Shown here: piece after piece, positions 43,350-53,143 of the stretch
Numbering within the stretch: position 1 is the stretch's first letter
Layout of the letters: the number at the start of each line of letters is the position of its first letter
NCBI RefSeq assembly: GCF_001874645.1
Contig: NZ_CP017886.1
Coordinates: forward strand, 2,976,001-3,040,000
Length of the DNA: 64,000 bases
Direction of reading: 5' to 3'
Source of the DNA: Pseudomonas frederiksbergensis
Lineage (GTDB): Bacteria; Pseudomonadota; Gammaproteobacteria; Pseudomonadales; Pseudomonadaceae
Made by a program: the position numbers and the translations under genes
The notes under the pieces: generated by a model
Seen by the model: only the letters and a program-made list of their open reading frames with translations
Told to the model about the DNA's origin: nothing
Databases searched by the model: none

Positions 43350-44894
43350 ATGAGCAATCCGTCGCTGTCCTTGTCATTCAACCCGGCCGGTATCGAACTC
43401 GATCGTCGTCAGGGCTTGAGCCGTCAGCTCTACCAGGCATTGCGTGTGCGCGTACTCGACGGTCGTCTGGCCAGCGGCACGCGCTTGCCAGCCAGTCGCG
43501 ATCTGGCAGCAGCGTTGTCGATTTCCCGCAATAGCGTGGTCCGTGCCTACGACCAACTCTACGCCGAAGGTTTCATCGAAGGGCGGGTCGGTGATGGCAC
43601 TTACGTGGCGCAATTGCCACCCACCGTGCTGCCCACGAAAAAACTATCCACAAAAGTATCCACAGGGTTTTCAACAGGCTTACCCACAGGGTTATCCACA
43701 AATTGGCTGGATTTACCTGTGGTTACATCCAGTAAAGTTATCCACAGAGGTGCTCTGGAGCGGGTCGAGAAGCATCATTTGGCCAGGCCGCCGAGTGGTC
43801 CGCCGAGGGCTTTTCGGGTGGGTGTGCCGGCCTTCGATCTGTTCCCGTTCGAGGTTTGGGCCAAGCTGAATGCGGCTTTCTGGCGAAAACCGGATTTACA
43901 GCAGCTGTGTTACGGCGCGCCCGAAGGTGACGAGCGTTTGCGCGGGTTGATCGCGGCCTATTTGCGCAGTTCACGCGGCATGCAGTGCAGCGCTGAGCAA
44001 ATTGTGATCACCAGTGGCGCACAGCAGGGGATTAGCCTTTGTGCACAGCTGCTGGTGGAGCCCGGCGATGGGGTGGCTGTGGAAAACCCCGGCTATCGCG
44101 CGGCCGGGCATGCCTTCGCCGTGGCCGGGGCGCGTTTGCATGGGGTTTCGGTGGACAGCGACGGCATCGACTGCGCCGAACTGGCGGAATTGAGCGACTG
44201 CCGATTGGCTTATGTCACGCCGTCTCATCAGTATCCGACCGGAGTCATCATGAGCCTGGCCCGGCGTCTGGAGTTGCTCGCCTGGGCCGAGCGCACTGAC
44301 GGCTGGATCATCGAGGACGACTACGACGGCGAGTACCGCTACAGCGGCGCACCGTTGGCGCCCTTGGCGGCGTTGGATCGACAGGGTCGGGTGCTTTACG
44401 TCGGCACCTTCGGTAAAGTCGCGTTTCCGGCGTTGCGTCTGGGCTATCTGGTGTTGCCGATGGGCCTGGTAGAGGCGTTTGCCCAGCGTCGCGCGGTGGA
44501 CGTGCGCCATTCCGAGGTAGGCACTCAGGCGGTGATGGCCGAGTTCATGGCCGCCGGGCACTTTCAGCGGCATATCCGCCGTATGCGGCGTGCGGCGTTG
44601 AGTCGCCGCAACACCTTGTTGGCCGGCTGGCCTGTGGATATCCCCGGCGTTGGCAGCCTGCCGAATGTCGCGGCGGGGCTGCACTTGACGGTGGCGGTCG
44701 ACACACAGGCCCGAGAACGTGAATTGATCGAAGCCGCCGCCAGCGTTGATGTCGAGATCAATGGCCTGAGCAGTTATTGGCTGCCGGAATCGAGCATCCC
44801 GCTGGATCAGCGCGCCGGCCTGGTGCTGGGGTTCGCGGCGGTGCCCGAGGAGGCGATCCGCGCAGCGCTCGGGCGGTTGAAAAAGGTCTGGTGA
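43350..44894 (+). CDS. MocR-family transcriptional regulator with DnaA-box repeat linker
   Basis: 514 residues. GntR-type winged helix (about 15-85, GLSRQLYQALRVRVLDGRLASGTRLPASRDLAAALSISRNSVVRAYDQLYAEGFIEGRVGDGTYVA), a linker, then a fold-type I aminotransferase domain (about 150-510) with the PLP Lys in GTFGKVAFPALRLGY (about 356). The linker residues 99-118 are a four-residue repeat of the form [LVF]-[SP]-T-[KGN], encoded by the 12-bp DnaA-box array. MocR proteins bind PLP or amino compounds and control a divergent gene, here the PaiB/GNAT group. Confidence 0.9.
   Translation: MSNPSLSLSFNPAGIELDRRQGLSRQLYQALRVRVLDGRLASGTRLPASRDLAAALSISRNSVVRAYDQLYAEGFIEGRVGDGTYVAQLPPTVLPTKKLSTKVSTGFSTGLPTGLSTNWLDLPVVTSSKVIHRGALERVEKHHLARPPSGPPRAFRVGVPAFDLFPFEVWAKLNAAFWRKPDLQQLCYGAPEGDERLRGLIAAYLRSSRGMQCSAEQIVITSGAQQGISLCAQLLVEPGDGVAVENPGYRAAGHAFAVAGARLHGVSVDSDGIDCAELAELSDCRLAYVTPSHQYPTGVIMSLARRLELLAWAERTDGWIIEDDYDGEYRYSGAPLAPLAALDRQGRVLYVGTFGKVAFPALRLGYLVLPMGLVEAFAQRRAVDVRHSEVGTQAVMAEFMAAGHFQRHIRRMRRAALSRRNTLLAGWPVDIPGVGSLPNVAAGLHLTVAVDTQARERELIEAAASVDVEINGLSSYWLPESSIPLDQRAGLVLGFAAVPEEAIRAALGRLKKVW
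43644..43746 (+). other. DnaA-box array inside the MocR gene
   Basis: Nine-mers starting at 43644 (CTATCCACA), 43656 (GTATCCACA), 43668 (TTTTCAACA), 43680 (TTACCCACA) and 43692 (TTATCCACA, perfect) are exactly 12 bp apart and in one orientation. A sixth box, TTATCCACA, is at 43738. The in-phase spacing keeps the reading frame (four codons per unit) and puts the boxes on nearly the same DNA face. It looks like a datA/DARS-type DnaA-binding cluster or an iteron array; function inferred. Confidence 0.6.
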
Positions 44895-44999
44895 TGCTCA
44901 TGTCTGGAGGACTGAGTCGCCGTCATTGCTTTAAGACACAACCCGGCGCGGTGTGGGAACTAATTGAGAACGCCCCCTAACTACCAATAGGCAAAAAAA

Positions 45000-45019
45000 G
45001 ACCCGCACACGTGCGGGTC
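45000..45019. terminator. Terminator between mocR and the polyamine-binding gene
   Basis: GACCCGCAC-AC-GTGCGGGTC, a 9-bp stem. The A-run just before it (44993-44999) gives a T-run on the minus strand, so it mainly ends the minus-strand polyamine gene. Confidence 0.85.
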
Positions 45020-45043
45020 TTCGGTTTGAGTGGCGTGAGTGTT

Positions 45044-46144
45044 TCAGGTCCCGGACTTGATCTTGGTCCAGGCCCGGGTCCGCGCCCGTTCGGCATCACG
45101 CGGCAGCGGTTGCAGGGTGTAAAGCGTGTTCATGGCCGCTTCGGTCGGGTACAGGTTCGGGTTGCTGCGGATCGCCGGGTCGACCAGCTCGGTGGCGTCC
45201 TTGTTCGGGTTTGGGTAGCCAACAAAATCGCTGACCGGCGCGATGGTTTTCGGTTGCAGCAAGTAGTTGATAAAGGTGTAGGCATCTTCCGGGTCTTTCG
45301 CTCCTTTCGGGATCGCGAGCATGTCGAACCAGATCGGCGCGCCTTCCTTCGGCAGACGCATGTCGACGATCACCCCGTTCTTGGCTTCCTTGGCGCGGTT
45401 GGCGGCCTGGGAGAAGCTGCCGGAGTAACCGACGGCCACACAGATATCACCGTTGGCGATGTCGGCCATGTACTTGGATGAGTGGAAGTAGGTGATGTAC
45501 GGACGAATCTTCATCAGCAACGCTTCAGCCTTGTCGTAGTCCGCAGGCTTTTTGCTGTTCGGGTCCAGGCCCAGGTGTTGCAGGGCCAGCGGCAATATCT
45601 CCGACGGCGAGTCGAGCAGGGCCACGCCGCACTGTTTGAGCTTGCTGATGTTCTCTTCCTTGAAGATCAGGTCCCAGCTGTCCACGGGTGCGTTGGTGCC
45701 CAGCGCCGCCTTGACCTTGTCCGGGTTGAAGCCGATCAGGATGGTGCCGTACATGTACGGCACGGCGAATTTGTTGCCCGGATCGTTGGCCTCGATCAGC
45801 TTCATCAGCTTGGGATCGAGGTGATTCCAGTTCGGCAGTTTGCTGCGGTCCAGCGGTTGGAATACCCCGGCTTCAATCTGCTTGGCGAGAAACACGTTGG
45901 ACGGCACCACCACGTCGTAACCGGAGTTGCCGGTGAGCAGCTTGGCTTCCAGCGCTTCGTTGGTGTCGAAAATGTCGTAGACCAGCTTGACCTTGGTGTT
46001 CTCGGCCTTGAAGTCTTCAAGAGCTTTGGGGGTGATGTAGTCGAACCAGTTGTAGACCCGCAAGGTGCGCTCTTCAGCGTGCACGGCGCCGCTGAGGACT
46101 GTGGCGCAGAGAGCTGGGGCGATAAAACGCTTGAGTTGATTCAT
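45044..46144 (-). CDS. Polyamine ABC transporter substrate-binding protein (PotF/SpuD-like)
   Basis: 366 residues, signal peptide MNQLKRFIAPALCATVLSGAVHAEE. Family signatures: LRVYNWFDYITPKALEDFKAENTKVKLVYDIFDTNEALEAKLLTGNSGYDVVVPSN, DSPSEILPLALQHLGLDPN, and SSKYMADIANGDICVAVGYSGSF. It binds putrescine or spermidine, perhaps acetylated forms given the neighbour. The amidohydrolase gene starts the pair 13 bp upstream; no permease or ATPase gene is here, so it must share a transporter elsewhere. Matches the PA1409-PA1410 pairing I recall. Confidence 0.9.
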   Translation of the reverse strand: MNQLKRFIAPALCATVLSGAVHAEERTLRVYNWFDYITPKALEDFKAENTKVKLVYDIFDTNEALEAKLLTGNSGYDVVVPSNVFLAKQIEAGVFQPLDRSKLPNWNHLDPKLMKLIEANDPGNKFAVPYMYGTILIGFNPDKVKAALGTNAPVDSWDLIFKEENISKLKQCGVALLDSPSEILPLALQHLGLDPNSKKPADYDKAEALLMKIRPYITYFHSSKYMADIANGDICVAVGYSGSFSQAANRAKEAKNGVIVDMRLPKEGAPIWFDMLAIPKGAKDPEDAYTFINYLLQPKTIAPVSDFVGYPNPNKDATELVDPAIRSNPNLYPTEAAMNTLYTLQPLPRDAERARTRAWTKIKSGT

Positions 46145-46156
46145 TGTTCTAATTCC

Positions 46157-47188
<1,032 letters not shown>

Positions 47189-47328
47189 TTTCTTGTTCTC
47201 CGCAGGCTGATTCGGTTGAACACAGTCTTGCGGCGCGCGGAGTTTCAGAGAACGGCAGGAAAGGCCAAAAGGGGATAGATATGGCCAGAGTGTTTGACCG
47301 AAATTCGCCCCTGAATGGCGTAATCCGA

Positions 47329-47402
47329 AAAGATCGCAGCCTGCGGCAGCTTCTACAGAGAATGCATACCTATGTAGGAGCTGCCGCAGGCTGCGATCTT
47401 TT
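47329..47402. repeat. REPIN (inverted REP pair) between aphA and the AraC gene
   Basis: AAAGATCGCAGCCTGCGGCAGCTTCTAC... faces ...GTAGGAGCTGCCGCAGGCTGCGATCTTTT. T-runs at both ends could terminate the AraC gene. Confidence 0.85.
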
Positions 47403-47407
47403 GATCT

Positions 47408-48400
47408 TCAAGGCCGGAACTGACTCGGCGCCACTCCACTCCAGCGCACGAAGGCATGGCGGAAACTCGCGGTCTCGCTGAACCCCAGCGCCTCGGCAAT
47501 GCGGTAGATCGGTAGCTGATCCTCATAGAGCATTTGTTTGGCCTGCTCGAATCGTAATTCGTCGAGCAATTCCTGATAGCTGCAACCCAGGTCCTTGAGG
47601 TGCCGGCGCAAGGTCCGCGCCGAGCAGTTCATCTGTGCGGCCAGACCTTCAAGGCCTGGCGCGGCGTCGAGTTGGGCGGTGAGCAGTTGGCGAATCCGTC
47701 CCAGCCACGCCTGGCGGCCGGTGAACTCAGTGTTCTGCTTGCGACAGCGTTCGGTCATGGCCTGATGAGTGATGATGTCGGCCAGCGGCAAGGGCTGGTC
47801 CAGCCACTGTTTGTCGAAGGCGAAGGCGTTATCGGTGCAGTCGAAGTGCAGTGGGCAATCAAAGTGCGTTGCATAGCTGGCCTGATAATCCGGTGCCGAA
47901 TGTTCGAAGCGAGCACCGAGTAGCGGCAGTGGATGGCCGAGCAGGTCGTCGCAAATGACTTTCAGCGAGACCAGGCAGAACTCGGCGTTGAACACCGCCA
48001 GCGCCGGGTTCTCCCGGTAATCGGCGGCCACGAACCAGATGCGCTCGCCATCGTTTTCAAGGCTCAACTCGAAAAGTGTTCCCAACAGCGCCGGATAACG
48101 AATCGCCAGACGCAAAGCGTCACCGAAGGTGGCACTGGTGAGCAACGCATAACCGAGCATGCCGTAGGACGAAACGTGCATCCTCCGGCCCAGCTCCAGG
48201 CCGACATCACGCTTGAGTGCGACCGCGTTGGCGCAGACCTGCATCTCTTGGTTGGTGGTGATTCGCGTGTCCGCCCGGCTCAAATCCGCCGCGCTGATGC
48301 CACTGCCGGCCAGCAGCGCCTCACTTGAAAGCCCATCGGCCTTGAAGGCGTCGAGCACCAGGGATACGGCGTTGAGGGTCGTGAGGTGGGAGTGGAGCAT
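47408..48400 (-). CDS. AraC-family regulator (Arabinose_bd N-domain)
   Basis: 330 residues from the ATG at 48400 (MLHSHLTTLNAVSLVLDAF). The N-terminal 190 residues are of the Arabinose_bd type found in OruR/ArgR-like regulators; the C-terminal AraC HTH reads FEQAKQMLYEDQLPIYRIAEALGFSETASFRHAFVRWSGVAPSQFR. The ligand may be an amino compound; the target could be aphA-polyamine genes downstream on the same strand (inference). Confidence 0.87.
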   Translation of the reverse strand: MLHSHLTTLNAVSLVLDAFKADGLSSEALLAGSGISAADLSRADTRITTNQEMQVCANAVALKRDVGLELGRRMHVSSYGMLGYALLTSATFGDALRLAIRYPALLGTLFELSLENDGERIWFVAADYRENPALAVFNAEFCLVSLKVICDDLLGHPLPLLGARFEHSAPDYQASYATHFDCPLHFDCTDNAFAFDKQWLDQPLPLADIITHQAMTERCRKQNTEFTGRQAWLGRIRQLLTAQLDAAPGLEGLAAQMNCSARTLRRHLKDLGCSYQELLDELRFEQAKQMLYEDQLPIYRIAEALGFSETASFRHAFVRWSGVAPSQFRP

Positions 48401-48457
48401 GGGCGATTCCAGCCTTTGGGTGGCTGGAAAGGAGCAAGTTGTGTGCCGCTGGGTACA

Positions 48458-48504
48458 GATCGTTCCCACGCAGTGGGGTCAGTTCACAGAGCGTGGGAAC
48501 GATC
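48458..48504. repeat. Second repeat family: long intergenic hairpin
   Basis: GATCGTTCCCACGC (48458-48471) and its exact inverse (48491-48504) leave a 19-base loop. The arm recurs in part at 24271 (GATCGTTCCCACGC). It matches a repeat I recall as common between pseudomonad genes, distinct from the REP units. Confidence 0.65.
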
Positions 48505-48521
48505 AGCAGTATGGAGTGCTG

Positions 48522-49526
48522 TCAGCTGAGTTCGCCGCAAAGGTCGAGTTCTACAAGCCGCCGAACCTCTGCCGTATCCAGTTCTGCACCCAACAGCGCA
48601 TGCAATTTGCCAAACGCTGCTTCACGGGTCATTCCGCCGCCGGACAATACGCCCACGCCACGCAAGCGGCTGCCCGCCTCGTAGACGTCCAGCTCGACAC
48701 CACCTTCATGGCACTGAGTGATCGCGACCACCACCACGCCTTTGTCCCGCGCCCGCGCAAGGCTGGCGAGAAAATCGGGGTTATCACTCGGCCCGGTGCC
48801 GCTGCCGAAGCATTCCAGCACCAGACCCTGGACGCCGCTGTTCAGCATGCCATCGAGTTGTTCCGCACCGATGCCGGGGAACAGTGGCAGCACGCCGACC
48901 TTGGCCAATTGCTTGCTCTGACGATACTCAAGCGCCGCCGGCAGAGCAGGCGCTTTGACGCCGCCGCCCTGGCGTTGCAGGCGAGCAAACGGGTGCCGAC
49001 CGAAGCTGCGAATCTTCGCGCAACGGGTCGGGTCCAGCCGCTCGCCGTGGAAGTACAACTGCACGCCCGGTGCCAGGCCTTGGCCGAGGGCAACCAGCGC
49101 ACCGCTGAGGTTTTCCCAGGCATCGCTGTCAGGCACGCCGGCCGGCAGCATGGAGCCGGTGAACAGCACCCGTGCGTGCAGGCCGAGCAATTGAAAACTC
49201 ATGGCGGCGGCGCTGTAGGCCAGGGTGTCGGTGCCGTGCAGGATCAGCACGCTGTCGCAGCCGTCGACCTCGACCGCTTCGACGACTGCGTCGCGCAGGC
49301 GCTGCCAATAGGCCGGGGTCATGTTGGCGCTGTCGATCAGCGGAGTCATCTCGCGAAAGCGCCAATTCGGCACGATCAGCTCGGGTTGGCTGTGCAGGTA
49401 GTCGCGCATCCGGGCTTCGAAACCGGACGCCGGGGCCAGACCGTTGGCGCTGGCTTGCATGCCAATGGTGCCACCGGTGTAGAGCACCATGACGTGCTGC
49501 GCAGCGGGATAAGTTGCGGGATTCAT
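48522..49526 (-). CDS. ansA: L-asparaginase (type I, cytoplasmic)
   Basis: 334 residues from the ATG at 49526 (AGGAG upstream). No signal peptide. Catalytic Thr motif MVLYTGGTIGM near residue 15 and the second site HGTDTLAYSA near 92, then SMLPAGVPDSDAWENL. It converts asparagine to aspartate and ammonia. Next come, on the same strand upstream, an AGCS symporter and aspA, so this is an asparagine/aspartate catabolic set, though the genes are spaced by 97 and 463 bp. Confidence 0.9.
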   Translation of the reverse strand: MNPATYPAAQHVMVLYTGGTIGMQASANGLAPASGFEARMRDYLHSQPELIVPNWRFREMTPLIDSANMTPAYWQRLRDAVVEAVEVDGCDSVLILHGTDTLAYSAAAMSFQLLGLHARVLFTGSMLPAGVPDSDAWENLSGALVALGQGLAPGVQLYFHGERLDPTRCAKIRSFGRHPFARLQRQGGGVKAPALPAALEYRQSKQLAKVGVLPLFPGIGAEQLDGMLNSGVQGLVLECFGSGTGPSDNPDFLASLARARDKGVVVVAITQCHEGGVELDVYEAGSRLRGVGVLSGGGMTREAAFGKLHALLGAELDTAEVRRLVELDLCGELS

Positions 49527-49623
49527 GTGGGGTCTCCTGAACGATGACAGCGTACGGCCGAGCATGACGCTGGCCGCACGATGTGTCACGTCGGGCGCAA
49601 GGGATGCGCCCGGTTTTAACCAA

Positions 49624-51075
49624 TCAGCGTTGCGCTGCGGTCACGCCTTGCGGCTCAGCTTCGGCTTTTGGAGCGGCGGCTGGCGGGTTGGCTGGCCAGG
49701 CTTTCAGGTCCAGGTCCAGGTCCGGGAATTTGCTCGAATCGAACACTGGCGTCTTGATGCCCGCCGCACGCTGGTCATCGTAGTCACGCAGGATACGCAT
49801 ACCGACCTTGAACAGCAGGAACAGCGCGATCAGGTTGACGAACGCCAGCATGGTCATGGTGATGTCGGCAAACGCGAACACCGTGCTGAGGTTCTCGATA
49901 GCACCCCAGAAGATCAGCACCAATACCAGCGCGCGATAGCCGATCAGCACCTTGCGGTTTTCACCGATCAAGAAGCGCAGGTTGCTTTCGCCGAGGTAGT
50001 AGTTGTAGAGGATCGAGGTGAACACGAACAACGCCAGCGCGACGCTGATGAACATCCGGCCCCATTCGCCGACTACCGCTGCCAGGGAGTTCTGGGTCAG
50101 GGCGATGCCGTCACCTTCGAAGCCTGGAGTGTAGAAACCCGACAACAGAATCAGCAATGCGGTGCAGGTGCAGATCACGAAGGTGTCGAGGAACACGCTG
50201 AACGCCTGAACCACGCCTTGTGCGACCGGGTGCTCGACCGAGGCCACAGCGGCCACGTTCGGTGCACTGCCCAGGCCCGCTTCGTTGGCGAACACGCCAC
50301 GCTTCACGCCCATGATAATGGCGCTGCCGATCAGGCCGCCGAAGGCCTGGTCCAGACCGAAGGCGCTTTTGACGATGGTCATCAGCATGCCTGGCACGTG
50401 ATCGAATTGCAGCACGATCACGTACAGGGTCACGGCGATGTAGACCAGCGTCTTGACCGGCACCAGCAGGTCAGCGATCGCCGCGATGCGCTTGATCCCG
50501 CCGACGAACACCAGACCCAGCAATACGGCCAGACCGAGACCGGTGTAGGTGGTGTCGAGGCCGAAGGCGTTGTTCAGCGAGTGAGTCACGGCATGGGCTT
50601 GCAGGCCGTTGAAGGCGAAGCCGAAGGTGACCAGCAGCAGGAATGCCATGACCATCCCCAGCCAGCGTTTCTGCAGGCCGTGCTGGATGTAATAGGACGG
50701 GCCGCCGCGGAACTGGCCTTCGGAGTCGCAGCGCTTGTAGAGCTGGCCGAGGGAGCATTCGAAGAAGCTGCTGGACATGCCGACCAGTGCGGTCACCCAC
50801 ATCCAGAACACCGCGCCCGGACCGCCGAGGGTCACGGCGATGCCGACACCGGCGATGTTGCCTGCGCCGACGCGGCCGGCAAGGCTGAGCATCAGTGCCT
50901 GGAAGGAGCTGAGTTGACCGGCGCTGCTGCGCAGGCTGTCGCGGAAGACCGAAAACATGTGGAAAAAGTGACGCAGCTGAACGAAACGCGAGCGGATCGT
51001 GAAGTAGCTACCGAGCCCGACAATGAGCACGATCAGTACTTTCCCTGAGAGGAAGTCGTTAATGACTTCGAGCAT
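49624..51075 (-). CDS. Alanine/glycine:cation symporter (AGCS family)
   Basis: 483 residues from the ATG at 51075 (GAGGAA upstream). About eleven hydrophobic segments; AGCS signatures AGRVGAGNIAGVGIAVTLGGPGAVFWMW, FRGGPSYYI and FANEAGLGSAPNVAAVA. The C-terminal tail is Pro/Ala-rich and cytoplasmic. It imports a neutral amino acid with Na+ or H+. Between ansA and aspA, it may bring in alanine, glycine or asparagine; the true substrate is not readable. Confidence 0.9.
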   Translation of the reverse strand: MLEVINDFLSGKVLIVLIVGLGSYFTIRSRFVQLRHFFHMFSVFRDSLRSSAGQLSSFQALMLSLAGRVGAGNIAGVGIAVTLGGPGAVFWMWVTALVGMSSSFFECSLGQLYKRCDSEGQFRGGPSYYIQHGLQKRWLGMVMAFLLLVTFGFAFNGLQAHAVTHSLNNAFGLDTTYTGLGLAVLLGLVFVGGIKRIAAIADLLVPVKTLVYIAVTLYVIVLQFDHVPGMLMTIVKSAFGLDQAFGGLIGSAIIMGVKRGVFANEAGLGSAPNVAAVASVEHPVAQGVVQAFSVFLDTFVICTCTALLILLSGFYTPGFEGDGIALTQNSLAAVVGEWGRMFISVALALFVFTSILYNYYLGESNLRFLIGENRKVLIGYRALVLVLIFWGAIENLSTVFAFADITMTMLAFVNLIALFLLFKVGMRILRDYDDQRAAGIKTPVFDSSKFPDLDLDLKAWPANPPAAAPKAEAEPQGVTAAQR

Positions 51076-51339
51076 GGAGTATTCCTCGCTATTTTTTGTG
51101 TAGGCAAATGCTGGTCGGTCAGACACATCGCGTTACACCAGTCTGCGCAGGGCACAACAGGTGGGGCGAAGTTCGTCCCGGTTCCATATCGCGGGTTTGT
51201 TATTAGTTCGGGTTTCGCATGGGTTTGGGTCTCGTTACCGACGACCGCTCACGCGAAGAGGGGCGGCACTATACCTATCAGTGCGGCGTCCGTCTGCACG
51301 GTTGTGGTGCGAACGATGAAACGAAGGCCCTCTGGATCA

Positions 51340-51414
51340 AAAGATCGCAGCCTTCGGCAGCACCTGCAGGTGTATGTCAGTCCCTGCGTAGGAGCTGCCG
51401 AAGGCTGCGATCTT
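51340..51414. repeat. REPIN (inverted REP pair) between aspA and the symporter gene
   Basis: AAAGATCGCAGCCTTCGGCAG... and ...GTAGGAGCTGCCGAAGGCTGCGATCTT; both halves share CTTCGG/CCGAAG instead of the usual CTGCGG/CCGCAG, compensatory changes that keep the hairpin. Confidence 0.85.
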
Positions 51415-51451
51415 GGCGGCACTGGGCATCGATGGAATCCGGAAAATGCTG

Positions 51452-51485
51452 AAAAAAAAGGGCCTGGAGAATCATCTCCAGGCCC
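51452..51485 (-). terminator. Rho-independent terminator of aspA
   Basis: GGGCCTGGAGA-ATCA-TCTCCAGGCCC (51460-51485), 11-bp stem, preceded on the plus strand by eight A's (51452-51459), which are the T-run for the minus-strand aspA. Confidence 0.93.
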
Positions 51486-51538
51486 TCAAAAGGTGAGAGG
51501 TGTCTAGTCCCTCAACCTGGTGAGCAGAAACTACAGCG

Positions 51539-52963
51539 TTAGGCCTTCAGTGGTACCAGACGCGGAGCAATCATGTTTTCCGGGCGCAGGATATCGGCGA
51601 GCATGGCGTCGTCGAGCAAACCTTCTTCGCGCACCAGTTCCAGCACGCCGCGGCCGCTTTCGAGGGCGATACGGGCGATGCGGGTGGCGTTCTCATAGCC
51701 GATGTACGGGTTCAGCGCGGTCACCAGACCGATCGAGTGCTCGACCAGTTCGCGGCAGCGGGCTTCGTTGGCGGTGATACCGACGATGCAGTGCTCGCGC
51801 AGCATGTCCATGGCACGTTGCAGCAGGCGGATCGAGTCGAAGATCTTGAAGGCGATCAACGGCTCCATCACGTTCAGTTGCAGCTGGCCGCCTTCGGCCG
51901 CGATGGTCAGTGCCAGGTCGTTACCGATGATCTGGAACGCCACCTGGTTAACGGCTTCCGGAATAACCGGGTTGACCTTGCCTGGCATGATCGAGCTGCC
52001 TGGCTGACGCGCTGGCAGGTTGATTTCGTTGATGCCGGTGCGTGGGCCGCTGGACAGCAGACGCAGGTCGTTGCAGATCTTCGACAGCTTGACCGCGGTA
52101 CGCTTGAGCATGCCGGAGAACAGCACGAAGGCGCCCATGTCGGAAGTGGCTTCGATCAGGTCGGCGGCCGGTACCAGCGGTTGACCGCTGATCAGTGCCA
52201 GACGCTCAACGGCCAGGTGCTGGTAGCGCGGGTCGGCGTTGATGCCGGTGCCGATCGCGGTACCGCCCAGGTTCACTTCGGTCAGCAGTTCCGGTGCCAG
52301 TGTCTTCAGGCGTGCCAGGTCTTCGCTCAGGGTGGTGGCGAAGGCGCGGAATTCCTGACCAAGGGTCATCGGCACAGCGTCTTGCAGCTGGGTACGACCC
52401 ATCTTCAGAACGTGGCTGAATTCTTCACCTTTGGCAGCGAACGACTGGATCAGGCTGTCGAGGCTGGCGAGCAGGGCGTCGTGACCCAACAGCAGACCCA
52501 AACGGATGGCCGTCGGGTAGGCGTCGTTGGTCGACTGCGCCATGTTCACGTCGTTGTTCGGGTGCAGGTATTGGTATTCGCCCTTGCTGTGGCCCATGGC
52601 CTCCAGCGCGATGTTGGCGATGACTTCGTTGGCATTCATGTTGGTTGAAGTGCCAGCGCCGCCTTGAATCATGTCCACCACGAACTCTTCGTGGAAATCG
52701 CCGCGGATCAGACGGGCACACGCTTCGCTGATGGCAGCGTGCTTGACTTCGCTCAGGTGACCCAGCTCGCGGTTGGCGTCAGCAGCAGCCTGCTTGACCA
52801 TTGCCAGGCCCACAACCAGCTTCGGGTAATGCGAAATCGGAACGCCGGAGAGACGGAAGTTATTCACCGCTCGCAGGGTCTGGATGCCGTAATACGCTTG
52901 AGCGGGTACTTCGAGTACGCCAAGCAGGTCTTTTTCTGTGCGGAAAGATGCAGCGGAGGACAT
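51539..52963 (-). CDS. aspA: Aspartate ammonia-lyase
   Basis: 474 residues from the ATG at 52963 (MSSAASFRTEKDLLG; GGAGG-like AGCGGAGGAC upstream region). Fumarase/aspartase superfamily; signature GSSIMPGKVNPVIPEAVNQ near residue 320, substrate segments GGAGTSTNMNANEVIAN and STNDAYPTA. It converts aspartate to fumarate and ammonia, the step after ansA. Divergent from a LysR regulator that probably controls it. Confidence 0.93.
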   Translation of the reverse strand: MSSAASFRTEKDLLGVLEVPAQAYYGIQTLRAVNNFRLSGVPISHYPKLVVGLAMVKQAAADANRELGHLSEVKHAAISEACARLIRGDFHEEFVVDMIQGGAGTSTNMNANEVIANIALEAMGHSKGEYQYLHPNNDVNMAQSTNDAYPTAIRLGLLLGHDALLASLDSLIQSFAAKGEEFSHVLKMGRTQLQDAVPMTLGQEFRAFATTLSEDLARLKTLAPELLTEVNLGGTAIGTGINADPRYQHLAVERLALISGQPLVPAADLIEATSDMGAFVLFSGMLKRTAVKLSKICNDLRLLSSGPRTGINEINLPARQPGSSIMPGKVNPVIPEAVNQVAFQIIGNDLALTIAAEGGQLQLNVMEPLIAFKIFDSIRLLQRAMDMLREHCIVGITANEARCRELVEHSIGLVTALNPYIGYENATRIARIALESGRGVLELVREEGLLDDAMLADILRPENMIAPRLVPLKA

Positions 52964-53088
52964 GATAGAAATCATCTCGATATGGACCCGGTCTGTGCCG
53001 GAACGCTGCGAATGCTAGGCTTGTGGAAAATTTTGGGCCAATGCTGTTAAGCACTGCCCTATGCACATTCGGCATAATGCCCGTGTGA

Positions 53089-53104
53089 CGCCGTGTGTAC
53101 GGCG
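53089..53104. promoter_or_regulatory. Palindrome in the aspA-LysR divergent gap
   Basis: CGCCGT-GTGT-ACGGCG, a 6-bp inverted repeat 40 bp before the LysR start and about 126 bp before aspA. Candidate LysR operator, by position only. Confidence 0.35.
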
Positions 53105-53143
53105 AGCGTGTGACCTAAATTGGTGCGTGTCCGGGAGGGCGTG

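Larger units (their letters stand above)
51076..51538. other. 463-bp gap between aspA and the symporter gene
   Basis: Contains the symporter's upstream region, a REPIN (51340-51414) and the aspA terminator (51460-51485). I see no gene. Confidence 0.6.
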
